The position numbers and the translations under genes are program-made. The notes below the pieces were generated by a model. The model searched no databases. It saw only the letters and a list, made by a program, of their open reading frames with translations, and was not told the DNA's origin. A DNA stretch of 22,207 bases from the NCBI GenBank assembly GCA_035504075.1, contig DATJSO010000065.1, positions 1-22,207 of the forward strand. Reading direction: 5' to 3'. Origin of the DNA: DATARH01 sp035504075 (GTDB lineage Bacteria > Pseudomonadota > Alphaproteobacteria > ATCC43930 > CGMCC-115725). Shown piece by piece: positions 5,272 through 12,727 of the stretch; positions within the stretch are counted from its first letter, which is position 1, and each line of letters opens with the position of its first letter.

Positions 5272-6258
5272 ATGGAATTCGGCATCTTTCACGAGTTCTG
5301 GTCGACCGATGCGGCATCGCAGCCGGTCGCGTTCGCGCAGTCCTTTGCGCAGATCGCGGCGGCCGAGACGAGGGGTCTCGATGCGGTCTGGCTCGCCGAG
5401 ATCCACATGAACCCGACGCGGTGCCTGGTTTCGGCGCCGCTCGTCGTGGCGAGCGCGATTGCCGCCCGTACGAGCCGCATCAAGATCGGCACCGCCGTGC
5501 AGATATTGCCGCTCGGACATCCGCTGCGTCTCGCCGAGGAAACCGCAACGATCGACCAGATCAGCGGCGGGCGGCTGATTTTCGGGGTCGGGCGCAGTGC
5601 CTTCCCGCGCGCCTACAATGCCTACGGCATCTCTTACGAGGAGAGTGAGGACCGGTTCGCCGAGAACCTCGACATCATCAAGAAGGCGTGGACCGAGCCG
5701 GCGTGCAGCTATCGCGGCCGTTATCACAGCTTTGACAATTTTACGCTGGTGCCGCGGCCGGTGCAGCAGCCGCATCCGGAAATCCGCATCGCCGCCAGCC
5801 GTCACGACACGTATGCCGCAATCGGCCGGCTCGGCTATCCGCTGTTCTCGGCGGTGCGCGCCAGCCCGCTCGGCGAACTCGCAGAGCATGCGCGCGCCTA
5901 TCGGGCGGCATGGGCGGAGGCCGGCCACCCGGGCCGCGCGCGAATATATCTGCAGGTGCCGGTCTACATTGCCGAAAGCCGCGCCGCCGCTCTGGCCGGG
6001 GCGGAAGCCGGGCTGATGCGCTTCTCGCAATACCGCGCCGATCTGATGCGCGGTCCACTCTCCTATACCGAGGTATTGCGCGAGAAGGGGATCGTCGGCA
6101 CGCCCGAAATGGTCGTCGACCGCCTCGAAGAATTGCGCGATGCGGCCGGCCTCGATGGCGTCTCGGCCGAGATCAACCCCGGCAGCATGCTGACGCACGA
6201 GCAGGTCCTGGCATCGCTGCGCTGTTGGTGCGAGCGGGTCATGCCGCGCTTCAAATAG
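5272..6258 (+). CDS. Luciferase-like (LLM class) flavin-dependent oxidoreductase
   Basis: A 328-residue single-domain TIM-barrel enzyme of the bacterial luciferase family, using reduced FMN or F420 and usually O2 to oxidise small organic substrates. Recognisable family segments are MEFGIFHEFW at the N-terminus, AAAETRGLDAVWLAEIH (29-45), SRIKIGTAVQILPLGHPLRL (68-87), EETATIDQISGGRLIFGVGR (88-107), and EDRFAENLDIIKKAW; near the C-terminus GIVGTPEMVVDRLEEL is the typical closing motif. In an alphaproteobacterium FMNH2 supplied by a partner reductase is more likely than F420, but no reductase gene is adjacent. The ATG at 5272 starts exactly at the conserved strand; its ribosome binding site is poor. 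The substrate is unknown. Confidence 0.9.
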   Translation: MEFGIFHEFWSTDAASQPVAFAQSFAQIAAAETRGLDAVWLAEIHMNPTRCLVSAPLVVASAIAARTSRIKIGTAVQILPLGHPLRLAEETATIDQISGGRLIFGVGRSAFPRAYNAYGISYEESEDRFAENLDIIKKAWTEPACSYRGRYHSFDNFTLVPRPVQQPHPEIRIAASRHDTYAAIGRLGYPLFSAVRASPLGELAEHARAYRAAWAEAGHPGRARIYLQVPVYIAESRAAALAGAEAGLMRFSQYRADLMRGPLSYTEVLREKGIVGTPEMVVDRLEELRDAAGLDGVSAEINPGSMLTHEQVLASLRCWCERVMPRFK

Positions 6259-6455
6259 CCGGCCGCCGCGCTCTCGGCCTCGCTCCGCTGGATCCGGCGG
6301 CAGTCTCGATATGCATCGTCCAACGAACCGTCCAGCGTTCGTCGCGCCTGGCCGAGAATGGCGTCGCGCGTTCATTCAGCGTTTGTGATAAACGCCGCGT
6401 TAACCATCTCTGATCATGCTTCAACACGGCACATTGCATGATCGTAGAGGCCAGA

Positions 6456-6710
6456 ATGTTGTCTGCATTACGTTCGTGGCTGCGACGGCAGCCAAAGGCA
6501 GAAATAAAGCCCGGCAACCGTTACCGCCGACGCCTCGAAAGTGGCCTTACCGCAACAGCGACGGTGCTCGACGTCCGTCCGGATCTGTCGGGATTCGCGC
6601 ACGTCCTTTTCACCGTCGCCGTTGAAGGATCGGGAGCAGAAGGTGCAGACAGTACTCGCATCCTGGCGCTGCGATCCTTTACCGACACATTTCGCGAGCA
6701 GGTCGCCTGA
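6456..6710 (+). CDS. Small protein of unknown function
   Basis: An 84-residue protein: a basic N-terminus (MLSALRSWLRRQPKAEIKPG) followed by a compact beta-like region with TATATVLDVRPDLSGFAHVLF and RILALRSFTDTFRE. The pattern (variable basic start, A-x-V-x-D-x-x-x-D-x-x-G-x-x-H-V-x-F, then TLALRSF) reminds me of short hypothetical proteins in other alphaproteobacteria, without an assigned role. The ATG at 6456 is favoured over the in-frame ATG at 6438 because AGAGG (6446-6450) lies five bases before it. The gene converges on the DUF3035 lipoprotein gene, about 90 bases away. Confidence 0.6.
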   Translation: MLSALRSWLRRQPKAEIKPGNRYRRRLESGLTATATVLDVRPDLSGFAHVLFTVAVEGSGAEGADSTRILALRSFTDTFREQVA

Positions 6711-6736
6711 TACTGTCGCGAAGGACTTGGCGCGAT

Positions 6737-6774
6737 GCGCCGGCGCCGGCTCGACAGAGCCGAATTGCCGGCGC
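6737..6774. terminator. Candidate bidirectional stem-loop between convergent genes
   Basis: Between the small protein gene (+) and the DUF3035 gene (complement), CGGCTC (6747-6752) pairs with GAGCCG (6757-6762) over a four-base loop. An outer pair GCGCCGGC (6737-6744) and GCCGGCGC (6767-6774) can extend the stem. No T-run on either side, so termination activity is uncertain. Confidence 0.35.
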
Positions 6775-6798
6775 GCGAGCCGAGACGGGTCGCCGGCG

Positions 6799-7251
6799 TC
6801 AGTAGACGCCGCTCAGCGTCGTCGTCTTGCGATCGACTATGGTGCCGCCGGCGCTGTCGTCGGTTGCGCCGAGCAGCCTGCTCGCAAGGCTATCGGGGCG
6901 CAGGGCGCGATTCGGATCGATCTGCTCACCGACCTGTTCCGGCAGCAGTGCGGCGCTCGCCTGGTCGCCGGGCTTGCCGGGGCCGGCGGCATCGATGATC
7001 TGCTGCGCCCGCTCGGCGGCGGTCACCTCATGCGGCCGCGGCGCGCCCGGCTGCGGCGGGCGCAGGTCGAAGTCGGGCGGGATCGTCAACGGCGCGCGCT
7101 GTTCGACCGCGAATTCATCGGGTGCAGGCTGGTCGATGCCGATGAACTGGCGCCAGTTGGAACAACCCGTCAGTCCGATCGTCATTGCGAGGCAAGCAAC
7201 CGCAAGTAGCGGCGAACGTGTGCGCCATTTCAGCCGGCTATGACCGCTCAT
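6799..7251 (-). CDS. DUF3035-family outer-membrane lipoprotein (possible BamF-type subunit)
   Basis: A 150-residue lipoprotein with a signal ending in the lipobox LTGC (residues 27-30, cysteine 30). The mature part carries PDEFAVEQRAPLTIPPDFDL and RPPQPGAPRP, the signature of the DUF3035 family. I recall this family being linked to BamF, an accessory lipoprotein of the beta-barrel assembly machinery in alphaproteobacteria; that link is from memory and is not visible here. The ATG at 7251 overlaps the lspA stop (ATGA), so it is the third gene of the ileS-lspA operon; a lipoprotein next to the lipoprotein signal peptidase gene is a fitting context. Full length; ends TTTLSGVY. Confidence 0.85.
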   Translation of the reverse strand: MSGHSRLKWRTRSPLLAVACLAMTIGLTGCSNWRQFIGIDQPAPDEFAVEQRAPLTIPPDFDLRPPQPGAPRPHEVTAAERAQQIIDAAGPGKPGDQASAALLPEQVGEQIDPNRALRPDSLASRLLGATDDSAGGTIVDRKTTTLSGVY

Positions 7252-7757
7252 GGTACAATATCTTTCCCCCGATTTGATTGCGGCGGCGCATGCCGCAACC
7301 AAAGTCCGTCAATCAACATTGCGGCAACACCAAGGCAAATCGCGCTGTCCGCGACGTTGAACGCCGGCCAGTACCATGAACCGGCATGAAAATAAAGAAA
7401 ATCGACGACAGCGCCAAGCCGCAGCCGATCGGCGACATTGCCGATCGCGCCGCCCATGACGAGACCGATCCCGATCGCCAGGAAACCGCCGCGCACCCGG
7501 CTCAGCCACAACAGCAGCCCGACGATAACCACCACCGCGGTTGTCGCGAAAATCGCATCGCCGATTGCGGTGCCGCTCAACAGGCCGAAACTGATGCCGC
7601 GGTTGCAGGCCAGCACAAGCTGGAAATACGGGGTCAGCGTCTGTTCGCGCAGCGCGCCGCAACCGGTCGCGCCGAAATGCTGCAACAGCCAGAATTTGCT
7701 CGCCTGATCGAGCGCGGCGGCGATGGCGGCGACGGCAAGCCCGCGTCCGAGCATCAT
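7248..7757 (-). CDS. lspA: Lipoprotein signal peptidase (signal peptidase II)
   Basis: A 169-residue inner-membrane aspartyl protease that cleaves the signal peptide of prolipoproteins after lipid attachment. Four hydrophobic segments are visible. The two catalytic aspartates are D110 in GGAIGNVADRLRLGAVVDF and D137 in WPAFNVADSAICLG. The ACNRGISFG segment (residues 50-58) replaces the more usual N-x-G-x-A-F-G pattern with minor changes. The ATG at 7757 overlaps the ileS stop codon (ATGA, 7757-7754) and is preferred to longer upstream starts inside ileS. The order ileS-lspA is widespread in proteobacteria. Its product acts on lipoproteins such as the one encoded just downstream. Confidence 0.95.
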   Translation of the reverse strand: MMLGRGLAVAAIAAALDQASKFWLLQHFGATGCGALREQTLTPYFQLVLACNRGISFGLLSGTAIGDAIFATTAVVVIVGLLLWLSRVRGGFLAIGIGLVMGGAIGNVADRLRLGAVVDFLYFHAGSWYWPAFNVADSAICLGVAAMLIDGLWLRHAPPQSNRGKDIVP

Positions 7758-10612
7758 GCCGCCGCTGCCGCGCCGCGGTCGATAACGTCGGCGCAGCGCC
7801 GGCACAGATCGTCATGGCCGGCAATATCGCCGACCTCCGGCAAGACCCGCCAGCAGCGCTCGCAACGCATGCCCGGCGCCTCGCTGACGACGACCGCGAC
7901 GCCAGGCACGTCGGGCAGCGTGAAGGCCTCGCCCGGCATGTCTTCCAGCCGAGGCTTAGCGTCGGAGGTGATGCACAGCTCGGCCCACGCAATCCCTCCA
8001 GGATCAATCTCGCTGTCCAGATAGATCTCGACCGCAGCCTGCAGGCTGGAGCCGATTACCTTTTGCACGCGGGCGACTTCGAGTGCGCCGGTCACGACGC
8101 TGCGCACCTCACGCAGCACCCGGAACCGCTCGCCCAGCCCGTCGTTACGCCATCCGACGGGAATGTTCGGGAACAGCTCGAGATGAATGCTGCCCTCCGC
8201 CGCATCGCCGTGCCGCGCCAGCCACGCCTCCTCCGCCGTGAAGCAGAGGATCGGCGCCAGCCAACGGACGAGGCAATCGAAGGTCCGGTCCATCACCGTG
8301 CGCGTTGCGCAGCGGGCCGGGTCGTCGGCCGCGTCGCAGTAGAGGCGGTCCTTGCGGATGTCGAAATAGAAGGCCGAAAGATCGACGGCACAGAAATTGT
8401 GCAGCGCCGTGAACAGCGCGTGATAGTCGTAATCGAGGATGGCCTGATGCACAACCAGGTCGAGTTCGGCCAGACGGTGCAGGACCCAGCGCTCCAGGTC
8501 CGGCATCGCCTCGGCGGGCACCGCTTCCGCCGCGGTAAAGCCGGCCAGCGCGCCGAGCAGATAGCGCAATGTGTTGCGCAGCCGACGATAAGCGTCGCCG
8601 AGATGTTTCAAAATCTCGGGGCCGAGGCTCAGGTCTTCGGTGTAATCCGAAGCGACGACCCACAGGCGCAGGATGTCGGCGCCGCTCTGTTTGATGACAT
8701 CTTCCGGCGCGACGACATTACCGAGCGACTTTGACTGCTTGCGCCCGGTCTCGTCGAGGATGAAACCGTGCGTCAGCACGGCATCGTATGGCGCGCGGCC
8801 GCGCGTGCCGCAGCTTTCCAGCAGCGACGAATGAAACCAGCCGCGGTGCTGGTCAGAGCCTTCAAGATAGAGCGAAGCCGGCCATCTCAGCTCCGGCCGC
8901 CGCTCCAGCACAAAGGCGTGCGTCGAGCCCGAATCGAACCACACCTCGATGATGTCGGTGACCTTTTCCCACTCGGCCGGGTCGTAGGCATTGCCGAGAA
9001 ACGCCGCGGCATCGTGCGTGTACCAGGCGTCGGCGCCCTGGCGCTCGACCGCTTCGGCAACGCGTTCGACGACCGCGCCGTCGCGCAGCGGCTCGCCGGT
9101 TCGCTTGTTGACAAACACCGGGATCGGCACGCCCCAGGCGCGCTGGCGCGAGACGCACCAGTCGGGCCGCTCGGCGATCATCGCATGGATGCGGTTGCGG
9201 CCCTGCGGCGGGATCCAGCGGGTCGCCTCGATCGCCGCCAGCGCCTTCTCGCGCAGCCCGTTCGCCGCCATCGAGATGAACCATTGCGGCGTATTACGGA
9301 AGATCAGCGGCGCCTTCGAGCGCCAGGAATGCGGATAGGAATGCACGAGCGTGCCGCGCGCCAGGAGGCCGCCCGCGGCATCGGTTGCCGCGATGACGAC
9401 CCGGTCGGCGTCGCCCGGCTTGCCGTCCGCCGTGTAGACCCGATGGCCGGCGAACAGCGGCACTTGCGGCAGGTAGACGCCGTCCGGCCCGACCGTGTCG
9501 GGCACCGGCAGCCCGTTGGCCTGACCGAGTTCCCAGTCGTCGGCGCCGTGGCCGGGCGCGATGTGCACGAGCCCCGTCCCCTGGTCGGCGACGACAAAAT
9601 CGGCCGCCAGCAGCGGCACCGGGAACTCGTAGCCTTGGCCGGCGAGCGGGTGGCGCGCGACCGTGCCGGCGAGCGCCGTTCCCGGCAGAACGTGGAGAAC
9701 CGTATGGCGCTCGATCGCCGCCTTCAGGCAAAGCTCGGCGACGAGCGGCAGCGCGACGAGCAATTTTTCGCCGAGTGCGTGCTCCCCTCGATACGGTACT
9801 GCGCGGCTCTTCTCGCCAACAGCATCGACCTGGATCACCGCGTATTCCAGCGCCGCGCTGTAGGCGATCGCGCGGTTGCCGGGCAATGTCCACGGCGTCG
9901 TCGTCCAGATGACCGCCGCCGCGCCCGCCAGCGCCGGCAGGCTGGGCCGGTCGATCGGAAAGCGCACCCACACCGTGTTCGAGCGATGGTCGTGGTATTC
10001 GACCTCGGCCTCGGCCAGCGCCGTCTGTTCGACGACCGACCACAAGACAGGTTTGGCGCCCTTGTAGAGGCCGCCGTTCAGCAGGAACTTGCCGATTTCG
10101 CGCACGATCTGCGCCTCGGCCTCAAAGCTCATCGTCAGATAGGGGTTGTCCCAATCGCCGATGACACCCAAGCGCTGGAACTGCCCCTTCTGTACCGCGA
10201 CCCAATGCGCCGCAAAATCGCGGCATTCCCTGCGGAACTGCGCCAGCGGCACGCTGTCCTTCGACTGCCCCTTGGCGCGATATTTCTCCTCGACGATCCA
10301 TTCGATCGGCAGGCCGTGGCAATCCCAGCCCGGCACATAGGGCGCATCCTTACCGCTCATCTGCTGCGCCCGGTTGATCACATCCTTCAGGATCTTGTTC
10401 AGCGCATGCCCGAGATGGATGTCGCCGTTGGCGTAAGGCGGCCCGTCATGCAAGACGAATTTCTCGCGGCCCCGCGAGCACTCGCGCAATCGGTCGTAAA
10501 GCCGCATCTGCTGCCAGCGCGCGACGAGCTTCGGTTCGAGCTGCGGCAGGCCGCCGCGCATCGGGAAATCGGTTTTCGGCAGAAAGACGGTTGGACGGTA
10601 ATCCGTCGGCAT
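7754..10612 (-). CDS. ileS: Isoleucyl-tRNA synthetase
   Basis: A 952-residue class I aminoacyl-tRNA synthetase that charges tRNA-Ile. The HIGH-type motif is HLGH at residues 66-69 (GPPYANGDIHLGHALNKILK), the KMSKS-type loop is KQSKS at about residues 621-625 (LDETGRKQSKSLGN), and the editing (CP1) domain lies between them. The C-terminal zinc site shows four cysteines in CERCWRVLPEVGDIAGHDDL and CRRC. Length and motif order match the bacterial type with C-terminal zinc finger. The start ATG at 10612 gives MPTDYRPTVFLPKTDFPMRG, a normal N-terminus for this enzyme. It is the first gene of a three-gene overlapping operon. A perfect 9-bp hairpin (10657-10678) lies 45 bases upstream in the likely leader. 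Confidence 0.98.
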   Translation of the reverse strand: MPTDYRPTVFLPKTDFPMRGGLPQLEPKLVARWQQMRLYDRLRECSRGREKFVLHDGPPYANGDIHLGHALNKILKDVINRAQQMSGKDAPYVPGWDCHGLPIEWIVEEKYRAKGQSKDSVPLAQFRRECRDFAAHWVAVQKGQFQRLGVIGDWDNPYLTMSFEAEAQIVREIGKFLLNGGLYKGAKPVLWSVVEQTALAEAEVEYHDHRSNTVWVRFPIDRPSLPALAGAAAVIWTTTPWTLPGNRAIAYSAALEYAVIQVDAVGEKSRAVPYRGEHALGEKLLVALPLVAELCLKAAIERHTVLHVLPGTALAGTVARHPLAGQGYEFPVPLLAADFVVADQGTGLVHIAPGHGADDWELGQANGLPVPDTVGPDGVYLPQVPLFAGHRVYTADGKPGDADRVVIAATDAAGGLLARGTLVHSYPHSWRSKAPLIFRNTPQWFISMAANGLREKALAAIEATRWIPPQGRNRIHAMIAERPDWCVSRQRAWGVPIPVFVNKRTGEPLRDGAVVERVAEAVERQGADAWYTHDAAAFLGNAYDPAEWEKVTDIIEVWFDSGSTHAFVLERRPELRWPASLYLEGSDQHRGWFHSSLLESCGTRGRAPYDAVLTHGFILDETGRKQSKSLGNVVAPEDVIKQSGADILRLWVVASDYTEDLSLGPEILKHLGDAYRRLRNTLRYLLGALAGFTAAEAVPAEAMPDLERWVLHRLAELDLVVHQAILDYDYHALFTALHNFCAVDLSAFYFDIRKDRLYCDAADDPARCATRTVMDRTFDCLVRWLAPILCFTAEEAWLARHGDAAEGSIHLELFPNIPVGWRNDGLGERFRVLREVRSVVTGALEVARVQKVIGSSLQAAVEIYLDSEIDPGGIAWAELCITSDAKPRLEDMPGEAFTLPDVPGVAVVVSEAPGMRCERCWRVLPEVGDIAGHDDLCRRCADVIDRGAAAAA

Positions 10613-10656
10613 CGGCGTGCCCTTCGGATGAATGCGGATAAGGTGGGAGTGTCGCC

Positions 10657-10678
10657 CCGATCCTCAGCCGAGGATCGG
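10657..10678. repeat. Perfect 9-base inverted repeat upstream of ileS
   Basis: CCGATCCTC (10657-10665) and GAGGATCGG (10670-10678) are exact complements with a four-base AGCC loop. It lies between the divergent ileS and Nudix genes, 45-66 bases before the ileS start codon. There is no T-tract on either side. It could be an operator or an RNA hairpin in the ileS leader. Confidence 0.65.
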
Positions 10679-10819
10679 ACTCCTAATTCGCAGCATCCAC
10701 CCGCGGCTCGTCATGCCGCAGATATAGCAGCGCCGTCCGGCAAATTCGAGAGCGTTGTGCCGGCGCGGCGGCGCGCCGGCGGGCGCGGTTGCGGCAACGG
10801 CTTGGGCCCTTCCCTCTCC

Positions 10820-10848
10820 TTGTTCCGCGCAGGTGAGCCGCCTATTAT
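10820..10848 (+). promoter_or_regulatory. Putative sigma-70 promoter of the second Nudix gene
   Basis: TTGTTC (10820-10825) and TATTAT (10843-10848) are spaced by 17 bases, and the predicted transcript would start about 42 bases before the ATG at 10897. This is one of the best promoter matches in the window. Confidence 0.55.
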
Positions 10849-10896
10849 CCAAGCGACAGCGCGAGATGCGGCAATGCTGCGGCGGGCATTGGGGAC

Positions 10897-11448
10897 ATGA
10901 ACGAAGCGGGGTTGGTGCGCGGCCCTTCGGTGCGCGGCATTCCCGAGGGCGACAACCGCGAGCGCATGATCTGCGCCGAATGCGGCTACATCCTCTACGA
11001 CAACCCGAAGATCGTCGTCGGTTCGGTGGCGCGCTGGGGCGAGCGGATATTGTTGTGCCGGCGCGCGATCAACCCGCGCAAGGGGTATTGGACATTGCCG
11101 GCGGGCTATCTCGAATTGAACGAGGCGACGGGCGCCGGCGCCGAGCGCGAGGCGTGGGAGGAGGCGCGCGCCAGGATCGCGATCGACGGCCTCTTGGCGA
11201 TCTACGACATCCCGCGGATCAGCCAAGTGCAGCTGATCTACCGCGCCCGGCTTATCGACGCGGCGGTCGCCGCCGGCCCCGAAAGCCTCGAAGTAGGCCT
11301 CTTCGGCTGGGACGAGATCCCATGGGGCGAACTCGCGTTCCCGTCGGTCGGCTGGGCGTTGAATCATGAGCGCGAGGCGCTTGCCAGCGGCGACTTCACG
11401 ACCCGCACCGCGCCGCCGACCGACCCCGCCGTGCAATTGCGGGAGTAA
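10897..11448 (+). CDS. Nudix hydrolase with a reduced N-terminal zinc-ribbon region
   Basis: A 183-residue Nudix protein. The N-terminal segment (residues 13-42) reads GIPEGDNRERMICAECGYIL then YDNPKIVVG, matching the zinc-ribbon region of a Nudix subgroup that normally carries an additional CxxC before it; only C26 and C29 remain here. The Nudix box starts at G70 and runs through E76 and REAWEEARA (84-92). The usual glycine of EExGU is R91, where other members of this subgroup often have cysteine, so this may be a subgroup feature, not damage. The metal-binding glutamates are intact. GGCATTGGGGAC precedes the ATG. The substrate is unknown (nucleotide sugars, ADP-ribose or NADH-like compounds are candidates for the fold). 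Divergent from ileS, convergent with ftsY. Confidence 0.88.
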   Translation: MNEAGLVRGPSVRGIPEGDNRERMICAECGYILYDNPKIVVGSVARWGERILLCRRAINPRKGYWTLPAGYLELNEATGAGAEREAWEEARARIAIDGLLAIYDIPRISQVQLIYRARLIDAAVAAGPESLEVGLFGWDEIPWGELAFPSVGWALNHEREALASGDFTTRTAPPTDPAVQLRE

Positions 11449-11512
11449 TCGATTGCGCGTTCATCCGCAGGCTTGATCCGCGGCTCCGAACGGCCCCGAT
11501 CGAGGAGTTACC

Positions 11513-12727
11513 CTATGCCTCCAGGCCGACGAGGCTGCGGGCGTAGGAGCGGGCGTCGAACGGGCGCAGATCCTCGACACCCTCGCCGATGCCGATCGCG
11601 TGGATCGGGATGCCGTATTTCTCGGCGAGCGACACGAGCACGCCGCCTTTGGCGGTGCCGTCGAGCTTTGTCATGACGATGCCGGTGACGCCGACCATGT
11701 CGCGGAAGATCTCGGCCTGGGCATGTGCGTTCTGCCCGACCGTCGCATCGAGTACGAGCAGCACTGCGTGCGGCGCCGAGGCGTCGACCTTTTTTACCAC
11801 GCGCACGATCTTCTGCAGTTCGCCCATCAGGTCGGCCTTGTTGTGCAGCCGCCCGGCGGTGTCGATCAGCAGCAATTCGGCGCCCTCGGCCTTGGCCTTG
11901 GCCAGCGCGTCAAAGGCAAGCCCGGCGGCGTCGGAACCGGTCGGGCGGGTCAATACCGGGCAGCCGGCGCGCTCGCCCCACACTTGCAATTGCTCGACCG
12001 CGGCGGCGCGAAACGTGTCGCCGGCGGCGATGATGACTGCCTTGCCGGCGTCGCGGTACTGCTTTGCCAGCTTGCCGATCGTCGTCGTCTTGCCGCTGCC
12101 GTTGACGCCGACGACGAGCATGACGAACGGCGTTTTGTCGGGGTCGAGGCGCAGCGGCTTCTGCACCCGCTCGACGAGCTTGATGACTTCCTCGGCGAGC
12201 GCCGCGCGCACGTCGTCGGGCGCGACCTCCTGGTTGAAACGCGTCCGCCGCAGCGACGCGACGACCTCCTCGGCAAGCCCCATTCCCATGTCGCTGGCGA
12301 TCAGCAATTCCTCGAGCTCTTCGAGCGCCGCGTCGTCGAGGCGGCGGCGCAGAAGAATCGCGTTGATGCCCTCGTTGAGCCGCGTCGAACTGCGCGACAG
12401 TCCGGCGCGGAGCCGGCCGAACCAGCCGCGCCGGTCCTCGCCCTCGGCCGCCGGTTCAAGCGCGGGCGGCGCCTCAGGCTGCGCGGTGCCGGGCGTTTCC
12501 GGCACCCCAAGCAGCCGGTCGAACCAGGTGCGCGGCGGCAACGACCCGAGCAGCGGCCCGCTTTCTTCGTGCTCGGCCTGGGCGTCCGCCTCTGCCGGCG
12601 CCGGATCGCCGGCCGTCGCGGCAGGCTCTGCGGACGGCGGCGGCGGCGCGGCATCCTCCGCTTCGGGCGGAACGGTATCGGCATCGGCCGCCGGATCCTG
12701 CGGCACGCCGCGTCGCCAGAATCTCAT
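11513..12727 (-). CDS. ftsY: Signal recognition particle receptor FtsY
   Basis: A 404-residue SRP-receptor GTPase that docks SRP-ribosome complexes at the membrane for co-translational insertion. An acidic, alanine/proline-rich A domain (about residues 8-85) precedes the NG domain. G elements are clear: GVNGSGKTTTIGKLA (P-loop), DTFRAAAVEQL, DTAGRLHNK, TKLDGTAKGG and GIGEGVEDLRPF near the C-terminus. The ATG at 12727 overlaps the mtaB stop codon (ATGA), which fixes the start and marks co-translation. The gene is last in the dapF-mtaB-ftsY operon, an arrangement common in alphaproteobacteria. Convergent with the upstream Nudix gene; no clear terminator in the 64 bases between. Confidence 0.97.
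   Translation of the reverse strand: MRFWRRGVPQDPAADADTVPPEAEDAAPPPPSAEPAATAGDPAPAEADAQAEHEESGPLLGSLPPRTWFDRLLGVPETPGTAQPEAPPALEPAAEGEDRRGWFGRLRAGLSRSSTRLNEGINAILLRRRLDDAALEELEELLIASDMGMGLAEEVVASLRRTRFNQEVAPDDVRAALAEEVIKLVERVQKPLRLDPDKTPFVMLVVGVNGSGKTTTIGKLAKQYRDAGKAVIIAAGDTFRAAAVEQLQVWGERAGCPVLTRPTGSDAAGLAFDALAKAKAEGAELLLIDTAGRLHNKADLMGELQKIVRVVKKVDASAPHAVLLVLDATVGQNAHAQAEIFRDMVGVTGIVMTKLDGTAKGGVLVSLAEKYGIPIHAIGIGEGVEDLRPFDARSYARSLVGLEA

Noticed and set aside
8768..10900. Forward frame of 710 codons opposite ileS
   Set aside because: Antisense shadow of a clear ileS gene. Long stop-free antisense frames are expected in DNA this rich in G and C.
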